Shown here: one piece after another, positions 7,711 to 13,541 of the stretch
Numbering within the stretch: the first letter of the stretch is position 1
Layout of the letters: each line of letters begins with the position of its first letter
DNA from: Lachnospiraceae bacterium UBA3774
GTDB lineage: Bacteria > Bacillota > Clostridia > Lachnospirales > Lachnospiraceae
Length of the DNA: 13,541 nt
Direction of reading: 5' to 3'
Assembly: GCA_002369255.1 (NCBI GenBank)
Contig: DFFO01000016.1
Location: 1-13,541 of the forward strand
Program-made: the position numbers and the translations under genes
Notes under the pieces: model-generated
Told to the model about the DNA's origin: nothing
The model's database searches: none
The model's input: only the letters and a program-made list of their open reading frames with translations

Positions 7711-8070
7711 TTAATTCATTGTAGCGATAAGATAACCAACCTCTACCGGATCACCCTCTTTTACTTCTATGCTGGCTACGGTGCCGTCCGAAGGCGCAAC
7801 TACGGGTATTTCCATTTTCATGGCCTCAAGAATAACTATCGTGTCTCCGGCAGTCAGGCTCTGTCCTGTCGAAGCGACCACTTTCCATATTTTTCCTGCT
7901 ACGGAAGCCTCTACTCTGATGCTTCCTGCCTGACCGGCCGCAGGAGCCGGAGCAGCCGCGGGAGCCTCGGGCGCAGGGGAAACGGGAGCGGCAGGCTGCG
8001 ATTGTCCGCCTGCAAGCTGAACTTCAACATCATAAGAAACTCCGTTAACGGTAACCTTGTAAGTACTCAT
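7711..8070 (-). CDS. Biotin carrier protein of the decarboxylase
   Basis: The 119-residue protein has a short beta-rich N-terminus (1-19), a flexible alanine/proline-rich linker (about 22-48) and a C-terminal biotinyl/lipoyl barrel. The barrel holds the biotinylation motif EAMKME, with Lys85 as the modified residue, 35 residues from the end as is usual. The biotin on this lysine swings carboxyl groups from the alpha subunit at the membrane surface to the beta subunit. The Pro/Ala linker gives the reach. As a separate polypeptide it corresponds to the gamma (biotin) subunit of glutaconyl-CoA or methylmalonyl-CoA decarboxylases and to the C-terminal domain of enterobacterial OadA. GGGAGG precedes the ATG; the gap to the upstream small-subunit gene is 18 bases. 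A biotin ligase must be encoded elsewhere. Confidence 0.95.
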   Translation of the reverse strand: MSTYKVTVNGVSYDVEVQLAGGQSQPAAPVSPAPEAPAAAPAPAAGQAGSIRVEASVAGKIWKVVASTGQSLTAGDTIVILEAMKMEIPVVAPSDGTVASIEVKEGDPVEVGYLIATMN

Positions 8071-8088
8071 TTTAATAATCCCTCCCAG

Positions 8089-8439
8089 TTATTTGCTTTT
8101 TTTGATAGATGTAACGGAAAAACCGCTTCCGAGCTCTGACGCCATTGCGCCGAGGATGACCGCGGCGGTTTCGGCGTCAACGTCTTTAAATTCTACGTCC
8201 GTTTCGGACATGGAACCCGCAGATCCCGCGGGCGCAGACGGGGCAGGCGCTCCCGCCGGAGCGCTTATCGACTTTGCCGCGCTGTTGCCGCCTCCGATTT
8301 TTCCGAGGAACTTGAATGTCCAGATGATTATGCTGAGCAAGATCAGGATGGTAAATACCACTGCAAGACCGACAACCATGTTCTTAAGACCTTCAAGAAT
8401 CATACTGCCGTCGGCAGCGAGAACGTAAGAAACATTCAT
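8089..8439 (-). CDS. oadG: Small membrane-anchor subunit of the decarboxylase (OadG/MmdD type)
   Basis: This 116-residue protein has one N-terminal membrane helix (about 20-45) after ILEGLKNMVVG, the usual start of the OadG family. A Gly/Ala/Pro/Ser-rich linker follows (about 50-80), then a small acidic C-terminal helix region (VDAETAAVILGAMASELG) resembling the MmdD end. The family anchors and assembles the alpha/biotin/beta complex; in OadG the C-terminus contacts the alpha subunit. The frame is open far upstream to 8691, but I place the start at 8437-8439. A strong GAGGTG ribosome site precedes it, homology starts there, and the operon promoter lies within the extension. It is the first gene of the pump operon. 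Confidence 0.9.
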   Translation of the reverse strand: MNVSYVLAADGSMILEGLKNMVVGLAVVFTILILLSIIIWTFKFLGKIGGGNSAAKSISAPAGAPAPSAPAGSAGSMSETDVEFKDVDAETAAVILGAMASELGSGFSVTSIKKSK

Positions 8440-8490
8440 TCTTTTCACCTCAATATGATATTTAAGCGATGCGAAACATGCGCTTTTGTT

Positions 8491-8519
8491 ATTATAACAG
8501 TACGGCATTTCCCTTTCAA
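8491..8519 (-). promoter_or_regulatory. Strong promoter of the sodium-pump operon
   Basis: On the minus strand TTGAAA (8514-8519), a 17-base spacer and TATAAT (8491-8496) preceded by TGT give a near-perfect sigma-A promoter with an extended -10. The predicted start is near 8483-8484 and the leader is about 45 bases long. Its first bases (8466-8483) can fold into a hairpin of six pairs with one bulge, which may protect the 5' end of the mRNA. Confidence 0.85.
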
Positions 8520-8601
8520 CAGAATTTTTCCCGAAAACCATATAAATTGTAGTAGGCGCTACGGTTTTACTCCATATATTGTGGAAAAATGTTTTCCTAT
8601 A

Positions 8602-8610
8602 TGTTAGAAT
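8602..8610 (+). promoter_or_regulatory. Probable extended -10 promoter of yfhO
   Basis: TGTTAGAAT (TG, one base, TAGAAT at 8605-8610) is an extended -10 element with no good -35 at 17 bases (TTGTGG at 8579-8584 is 20 bases away). Transcription would start near 8617, about 42 bases before the yfhO ATG. GGGAG (8643-8647) serves as the ribosome site. Confidence 0.5.
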
Positions 8611-8658
8611 ATTTTTCGGTATATGCTTTAAGCCCAACCTACGGGAGATTACAAACAG

Positions 8659-11493
8659 ATGAGCAAAGAAAACACAAAAGAGAAAAAGCAAAAAAAAGAA
8701 AGGCTTTCGCTTGAAGAGCGCCTGCCTATGATCCTGGCCTTCGCGCTTCCTTTATTTATTATGACGGCCGTCTGCGCCGCGAAAGGGATCTGGCCTTTCG
8801 GCAATATGTCTTTTCTTCGAACAGACCTTTATCATCAGTACTGTCCTTTTTATACGGAGCTTTCGGGGCGGCTCAAAACAGGCGGTTCTCTTACCTATGC
8901 CTGGGATATAGGCCTCGGAAGCAACTATCTTGCTCTGATCGCATATTATCTTTTCTGCCCGACGCAGCTTTTGCTTTTGATACTGCCTCAATCTTTTTCC
9001 ATTGAATTTATCACTATAATGATCATTCTTAAGATCAGTATGTCAGGATATTCGATGGCAAAATATCTTAGCGTAAAACACAACACCAGAAGCCTCGGCA
9101 TCGTGTTTTTTGCCGTTTGCTACGCACTCAGCGGATATATGGCGGCATACAGTTGGAATATAATGTGGCTTGACGTTATCTGGCTTGCCCCGCTCGTTCT
9201 TTTGGGGCTTGAAAAACTGATAAAGGAAAACAAGCCGTTTTTGTACTGTATCACGCTCGCAATCTCGATTTTGACAAATTATTATATTTCGATCATGCTT
9301 TGCATGTTCCTCGTTTTGTATGCCATAGGACTTGTCATTATGCTTCCGAAGCAGAGCTTTGGGGCGTATATGAAAAAGATCGGGCTTTTCGCCTTGTATT
9401 CGATAATCGCAGGAGCTATAAGCGCTATCATACTCATCCCTGCGGCATATGCGCTTTTTGGAACAGCGTCGGCAAAAACCACTTTCCCATCCGAGCTGAC
9501 AAGCTATTTCCCTCTTATCAAGGAATTTGCGCGTCACCTCGTCAATATCGAATGTGAAACAGGACTTGATCACTGGCCGAATATTTACTGCGGCGTTGCC
9601 ACGCTGCTCTTTTTGCCGATGTACTATATGAACAGCCAGGTAAATTATAAAGAAAAGATAGTAAAAACAGCCCTGCTCTTTATAATGCTCATCAGTTTTT
9701 CGTTCAACATACCGAACTATATATGGCACGGTTTTCATTTCCCGAATTCTCTGCCCGCAAGACAGTCTTTTCTTTATATACTGCTTCTTTTGTCTATGTG
9801 CTTTGAGGGCTTCAAAGGCTTTAAACGCATCGGCAAAGGCAGGATCGCGGGCTGTCTTTTCGGCGCTATCGGCTTTATCTTTTTGTGCGAGTGTATCTGT
9901 GATACCGAAGAGATCGCATATCACTCATATTATGTAAGTCTCATCTTCGTTGCTTTATACGCGCTCTTTCTCTATCTCTACAAGACCGGAAAGATGCGGG
10001 CGATAGTCGCTTTTGCTTCCATTCTCGCGATACTTGTGATAGAGCTCGGAGTCAATACTGCCGTTACGAGCGTGCTTATCACAAACCGCGAAACATATCT
10101 TTCAAACAAGGCAGACTATCAAAAGCTTATCTCCAGCATTGAAGACGACGATTTCTACCGGGTGGAAAAAACAGTCCGCCGCACAAAAAACGACGGAGCC
10201 TTCGTAGGATATAACTCCGCTTCCATTTTTTCCTCTACGACCCATGCCGGCGTGACGGCATTTTATAAAAAGCTCGGAATGGAAGGTAATACAAACGCTT
10301 ATTCATTTACCGGCGCGACGCCTTTTACCGCTTCGCTCCTTTCCGTTAAATACCTGTTATCAGACAGCGAGCTTCCCGAAAGCGACGTGTACAGACTGTA
10401 TGCCGACACAGAAAACGCTTATCTGTATGAAAATCTATATACTCTTCCTCTCGGATTTATGATCCCGAAGGACATTGATTCTCTGTGGTCATTTACGTCC
10501 TCAAATCCCGCCAAAGCTCAGAACAGTCTTGCCAATATTCTTTCCGAAGATGTGTTTGAACTGCTTACGCAAATTCCCGGAACCTCGGTAGGAAGCGAAT
10601 ATTCCACAACGCTGACAGAAGCTGCCCATGTATTTGTTTACGTCAGCAACACCGCGGTAAAAAGCGTTACCGCTTATGCGGATGACGTAAAGCTGCTGTT
10701 TAACGATGTCAATCGGGGCTATCTTTTGGATCTTGGCATGTGCGGCGCGGGAGCCGATATTACTGTCACTTCCGACGATGATACCGAAAACATAAACGCC
10801 ACCGCCTATGTTTTCAACGATGATGAATTTATCAAGCTTTATCAGCATCTTGAGTCACAGAGCTTAAAGCTTACCGCGTTTAACAATTCGCTGACCGACA
10901 CTTCTCTTTCGGCTTTAGTAAATGCCTCAGAGGACGGATATCTTCTGATGTCGATTCCTTATGACGCCGGCTGGAAGGTTCTGGTCGACGGGGAAAGGGT
11001 TGAAGCAAAAGCATTTTCTGACGCTCTGATGATGATCCCGGTTTCATCCGGTGAGCATAATATCCGGCTTTCATATATTCCGGAAGGACTGATCCCCGGC
11101 GCGATCATCACAGGCGGCGGAGTGCTCGCCCTTGTCTTGTGTTTTGTAATATCAAAGCTTCTTAAAAAACGCACCGGGAAAGATACAGATCCTGAGAATG
11201 AACAGGCAGACGAAGCCGCAGATACCCCCGAAGAAGACGCAAAAGATACGATCTTTGATGACAAAGAGCCTGCAAAAGACTCTTCTACAGAAGAAAAAAA
11301 GCCGGATCCCGACGATGAGATTTTTGACGTCGAAGAGGATGAGGCGGTTTCAGATCTTGATTTTATAACTGTGGAGCTTCCCGAGGAGGAACCCGTAAAG
11401 GAATTGAAATTTGAACCTATAGGAACGGTCAATAACGAATCGAGAAAGAAAGTGCTCGAACAAATCCTCACAGATCTTGAGGAAAAAGAATAA
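8659..11493 (+). CDS. yfhO: YfhO-family GT-C membrane glycosyltransferase with acidic cytoplasmic tail
   Basis: The 944-residue protein has a basic N-terminus, a first membrane helix at about 24-44, then an extracytoplasmic loop with the YfhO signature (RTDLYHQYCPFY, Asp56 as likely catalytic acid; WDIGLGSNY at 82-90). About twelve further membrane helices run to about residue 475. A large extracytoplasmic domain (about 476-812) is followed by a last helix (about 813-833). YfhO proteins of Bacillus and Listeria relatives transfer a sugar from undecaprenyl phosphate to lipoteichoic acid or another surface polymer outside the membrane. The divergent operon ends with a CsbB-like enzyme that could supply that lipid-sugar. 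The C-terminal tail (839-944) is unusual: about 40 of 106 residues are Asp or Glu, interspersed with Lys and Pro, and it should lie in the cytoplasm. The gene converges on yigZ with 8 bases between stops and has no clear terminator. Confidence 0.88.
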   Translation: MSKENTKEKKQKKERLSLEERLPMILAFALPLFIMTAVCAAKGIWPFGNMSFLRTDLYHQYCPFYTELSGRLKTGGSLTYAWDIGLGSNYLALIAYYLFCPTQLLLLILPQSFSIEFITIMIILKISMSGYSMAKYLSVKHNTRSLGIVFFAVCYALSGYMAAYSWNIMWLDVIWLAPLVLLGLEKLIKENKPFLYCITLAISILTNYYISIMLCMFLVLYAIGLVIMLPKQSFGAYMKKIGLFALYSIIAGAISAIILIPAAYALFGTASAKTTFPSELTSYFPLIKEFARHLVNIECETGLDHWPNIYCGVATLLFLPMYYMNSQVNYKEKIVKTALLFIMLISFSFNIPNYIWHGFHFPNSLPARQSFLYILLLLSMCFEGFKGFKRIGKGRIAGCLFGAIGFIFLCECICDTEEIAYHSYYVSLIFVALYALFLYLYKTGKMRAIVAFASILAILVIELGVNTAVTSVLITNRETYLSNKADYQKLISSIEDDDFYRVEKTVRRTKNDGAFVGYNSASIFSSTTHAGVTAFYKKLGMEGNTNAYSFTGATPFTASLLSVKYLLSDSELPESDVYRLYADTENAYLYENLYTLPLGFMIPKDIDSLWSFTSSNPAKAQNSLANILSEDVFELLTQIPGTSVGSEYSTTLTEAAHVFVYVSNTAVKSVTAYADDVKLLFNDVNRGYLLDLGMCGAGADITVTSDDDTENINATAYVFNDDEFIKLYQHLESQSLKLTAFNNSLTDTSLSALVNASEDGYLLMSIPYDAGWKVLVDGERVEAKAFSDALMMIPVSSGEHNIRLSYIPEGLIPGAIITGGGVLALVLCFVISKLLKKRTGKDTDPENEQADEAADTPEEDAKDTIFDDKEPAKDSSTEEKKPDPDDEIFDVEEDEAVSDLDFITVELPEEEPVKELKFEPIGTVNNESRKKVLEQILTDLEEKE

Positions 11494-11501
11494 TCCTTTT
11501 G

Positions 11502-12140
11502 TCAGATTAAAATAACTTTGCCGTTACAGGCAATATATTTCACGGGGTCTTTTGCCGATATTACCGCTTTTCCGGCAGAAAGCTCCGTGATCTTGTTTTT
11601 TATCAGGTCAACCGTTTCAAGCGGTACCATAACAGATACTCTGACATTGTCCAGGTAGTCGCTGCTTATGATATTTAGTCCTTCCTCAGCTATCATATAC
11701 TGGAGTTTTCCCAAATAGTCATAGCCAAGACAGCAGGTAAGCTCGACTCCTGTCAAAAGTTCGGCCGTAGTGCATGCGTCTATGGCCTTTTTTGCGGCGG
11801 CACCGTAAGCCCTTACAAGACCGCCGGTTCCAAGAAGAATACCGCCGAAATACCTCGAAACTACCACGCAGGCGTTTGTAAGACCCGCGCCGGTGATCGC
11901 GTCAAGTATCGGTCTTCCGGCCGTTCCGGACGGCTCTCCGTCATCGTTGCACCTTGACAGCCGGCCGTTTTCGCCTATTAAATAAGCGCTGCAGTTGTGA
12001 CGGCAATCCCAGTATTTCTTTTTTATACCGCCTATAAAAGCCGCTGCTTCTTCTTCCGAGCTTACAAAAGCCGCCTCTGCGATAAATCTTGATTTTTTCT
12101 CGGTTATTTCGGCTTGCGCACCGCTGTAAATGATCTTCAT
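11502..12140 (-). CDS. yigZ: YigZ/IMPACT family protein
   Basis: The 212-residue product has the IMPACT (UPF0029) N-terminal domain with EKKSRFIA (14-21), DCRHNCSAY, CNDDGEPSGTAGRPILDAI and VVVSRYFGGILLGTGGLVRAY. A C-terminal alpha/beta domain of the DUF1949 type follows. Family members are cytoplasmic; eukaryotic IMPACT modulates the Gcn1/Gcn2 stress pathway, and the bacterial role is unproven, although a nucleic-acid or ribosome link has been suggested. I choose the ATG at 12138-12140, where the family's conserved sequence begins; the longer frame to 12221 would need a TTG start. No ribosome site precedes this ATG. Instead a TATAAT box ends six bases upstream, so translation probably starts at the mRNA's first base. 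It is monocistronic and divergent from the nucleotidyltransferase gene. Confidence 0.92.
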   Translation of the reverse strand: MKIIYSGAQAEITEKKSRFIAEAAFVSSEEEAAAFIGGIKKKYWDCRHNCSAYLIGENGRLSRCNDDGEPSGTAGRPILDAITGAGLTNACVVVSRYFGGILLGTGGLVRAYGAAAKKAIDACTTAELLTGVELTCCLGYDYLGKLQYMIAEEGLNIISSDYLDNVRVSVMVPLETVDLIKNKITELSAGKAVISAKDPVKYIACNGKVILI

Positions 12141-12146
12141 GCTTTT

Positions 12147-12175
12147 ATTATAGTTAAAAACAGGCGGCTGCGCAA
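12147..12175 (-). promoter_or_regulatory. Promoter of yigZ giving a leaderless mRNA
   Basis: On the minus strand TTGCGC (12170-12175), a 17-base spacer and a perfect TATAAT (12147-12152) are followed after AAAAGC by the yigZ ATG. The expected transcription start, about seven bases past the -10 box, coincides with the start codon. Confidence 0.7.
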
Positions 12176-12214
12176 TAAAATGAAAAGCCTTTTGCGTAAT
12201 AGACTTAAAAAAAG

Positions 12215-12244
12215 TTGACAAGTTTTATACTGTAATTATATAAT
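12215..12244 (+). promoter_or_regulatory. Consensus promoter of the nucleotidyltransferase gene
   Basis: TTGACA (12215-12220) and TATAAT (12239-12244) both match consensus perfectly, with an 18-base spacer and an A-rich stretch just upstream. The start is predicted near 12251, leaving a leader of about 39 bases that includes the GGAG ribosome site (12276-12279). Confidence 0.85.
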
Positions 12245-12289
12245 TTTTTCGGATTTTTTGTCCACGATTCAAACCGGAGCCGAAGTTTT

Positions 12290-13447
12290 ATGACAAAGAC
12301 CGAAAAGGATCTGATATATCTTATATCCTGCGGAATCAACAAAGTCACCCCCTCTTTTCACAGGGCCGGTGAGTTTGATATTTCCGCGATCCTTGAAAGC
12401 GGAACAAAACACCGCATTGTCGTTGCCGCAGCCATGGCTTTAAGTGAGCTTGACCGTGAACAAAAGTTCCTTTCCGAAGCGGACGCTTCCCGTATTTCAT
12501 ATATTATAAACAGAAATAAAGTAAAAGTTACCCTTTTTGATACCGAGATAGAGCAGCAGTTCCATGCGCTTGATGAAATGGGAATCTTCTATGTCCCCGT
12601 AAAGGGTTTGGCCATTTGGGATATTTACCCGGAATATGCCATGCGCGAAATGTCCGATTATGACATTTTATATGATAAATCCAAGCGAAGCGAGCTCATC
12701 AGATTTATGGTCTCCCGCGGCTATGATCATTATTTTAACGTTGGCATTGAGGACGCTTTTCACAAAAAGCCGTTTTACAATTTTGAATATCATATCTCTC
12801 TGATCCCGAAAAAACCCTATCTTCAGAACATATACGACTATTTTTCGGATTTTGACAAAAGGCTGATCAAAGATCCTGCCGCAAAAATGAAGTATCGTCT
12901 CAGCGATCTGGATCAATATATTTATATTACTTCGCATTCGTGGAAGCACTATTCAGGCAGAGGATGCGGTCTAAAAGCGCTTACGGACGATTATCTTTTC
13001 CGCAAGCACCGAGGCGCCGGTTTTTCGGAGCATGAGGCGGACGCGGTATTTGAGAAGTTCGGTATTCTTTCTTTCGCAGAGCTTATAAGACGTCTCAGTG
13101 ACAAACTGTTTTCAGACCCTGAAAGCGTTTATGACGTCAGGCTTGAAGAAGACGAAAACGAGATGCTTTCCTATATTCTGGATTCAGGGATTTCGGGAAC
13201 CAGAAAGAATTTTGTAAAAAACACGCTGCGGCAGCTTCAAGGCGACGGCAGCAAGATAAAAACATCCACCAAGCTCCGCTTTGTTTTTTCCAGGCTTTTT
13301 CCTCCTCTTGATGAGATGAGAAGAGAGTCGCGTCTGGTCAAGGCCTCGCCGCTGTTTCTCCCTATCGGCTACGTTGTGCGCCTGATATCGGCGATCTTTA
13401 AAAAAGACTCCATTTCCGAAGAACTCGATCTGCTGAAAAAATCTTAG
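12290..13447 (+). CDS. Uncharacterised nucleotidyltransferase-family protein (NTP_transf_5-like)
   Basis: The 385-residue cytoplasmic-looking protein contains the core of the uncharacterised nucleotidyltransferase family: a variable helical N-terminus, then YVPVKGLAIWDIYPEYAMREMSDYDILYD (positions 101-129). The Lys-Gly loop (105-106) and the paired metal-binding aspartates Asp123 and Asp125 are its key residues, and a later ISLIPKK strand follows. Members of this family commonly occur in polysaccharide and cell-wall loci or with natural-product genes, but the reaction and substrate are not established. The C-terminal half is helical and basic at the end, with a short hydrophobic stretch (PLFLPIGYVVRLISAIF) that may contact the membrane. 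The ATG follows GGAG by ten bases and is driven by its own consensus promoter. A role in surface-polymer modification is inferred only from context, parallel to the distantly similar LicD fold nearby. Confidence 0.78.
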   Translation: MTKTEKDLIYLISCGINKVTPSFHRAGEFDISAILESGTKHRIVVAAAMALSELDREQKFLSEADASRISYIINRNKVKVTLFDTEIEQQFHALDEMGIFYVPVKGLAIWDIYPEYAMREMSDYDILYDKSKRSELIRFMVSRGYDHYFNVGIEDAFHKKPFYNFEYHISLIPKKPYLQNIYDYFSDFDKRLIKDPAAKMKYRLSDLDQYIYITSHSWKHYSGRGCGLKALTDDYLFRKHRGAGFSEHEADAVFEKFGILSFAELIRRLSDKLFSDPESVYDVRLEEDENEMLSYILDSGISGTRKNFVKNTLRQLQGDGSKIKTSTKLRFVFSRLFPPLDEMRRESRLVKASPLFLPIGYVVRLISAIFKKDSISEELDLLKKS

Positions 13448-13541
13448 TTGATATTAAAAAACCCGCACTTTACGGCAGTGTTCATAAGACAGTAACGCAA
13501 AATGAGCACTTTCGCAGTGGATTGGCAAAAAAAGAAGAAGT

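Noticed and set aside
8440..8691. Longer start for the small decarboxylase subunit
   Set aside because: It would run through the operon promoter and past the yfhO start; the inner ATG has GAGGTG upstream and matches the family's first residues.
9043..9924. Long antisense open frame (293 codons) opposite yfhO
   Set aside because: It lies wholly inside a clear membrane-protein gene, its translation is low-quality and rich in Cys, His, Lys and Arg, and no ribosome site or family signature is seen.
11466..11482. Hairpin CCTCA/TGAGG near the end of yfhO as a terminator
   Set aside because: The stem is only five pairs and no T-run follows on the plus strand; on the minus strand the T-run precedes rather than follows it.
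12141..12221. Upstream TTG start for yigZ
   Set aside because: It would begin inside the divergent consensus promoter's -35 box and adds residues not found in the family, although it cannot be fully excluded because the inner ATG lacks a ribosome site.
1..13541. Search for CRISPR arrays, tRNA or rRNA genes, phage or toxin-antitoxin genes
   Set aside because: I saw no regularly spaced repeats, no cloverleaf-type sequence, and every sizeable interval is accounted for by the genes listed.

Overview
The window reads like the chromosome of an anaerobic, low-to-mid GC Firmicute, probably an uncultured Clostridia. This is inferred from strong GGAG-type ribosome binding sites, near-consensus sigma-A promoters, a clostridial-style split biotin-dependent sodium-pump decarboxylase, and Gram-positive envelope genes (LicD, YfhO, a CsbB/GtrB-type glycosyltransferase). 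No phage, transposon, CRISPR array, rRNA or tRNA gene was seen. Gene density is high, and no stretch over 300 bases lacks a gene.

Left part (1-3839): two tandem family-2 glycosyltransferase genes lie on the minus strand. The promoter-proximal one is single-domain. The distal one is a two-domain fusion cut by the left edge. They share one strong promoter at about 2778-2806. A licD-type phosphotransferase gene diverges from them on the plus strand. It ends in a perfect 12-bp hairpin whose loop holds the stop codon and which probably terminates transcription in both directions.

Central part (3842-8439, minus strand): one five-gene operon with gaps of 11-19 bases encodes a sodium-translocating oxaloacetate decarboxylase in the order gamma (small membrane anchor), biotin carrier, beta (membrane Na+ channel), alpha (carboxyltransferase). 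A polyprenyl-phosphate glycosyltransferase gene follows. The beta subunit carries an extra loop of roughly 120 residues. A consensus promoter (8491-8519) sits upstream.

Right part (8659-13541): a large YfhO-family GT-C membrane protein with an unusual acidic tail diverges from the pump operon. It converges on a YigZ/IMPACT gene. A nucleotidyltransferase-family gene diverges from yigZ, and the last 94 bases hold no assignable gene.

Working model (inference): most non-pump genes act on surface polymers. The CsbB-like enzyme would charge undecaprenyl phosphate with a sugar, YfhO would transfer that sugar to an extracellular polymer, LicD would add phosphocholine or a similar phospho-substituent, and the GT2 enzymes would build glycan. 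The sodium pump converts oxaloacetate decarboxylation into an ion gradient; its co-transcription with the lipid-sugar synthase is the most unexpected arrangement here. The licD and yigZ genes also appear to be transcribed as leaderless or nearly leaderless mRNAs, unlike every other gene in the window.
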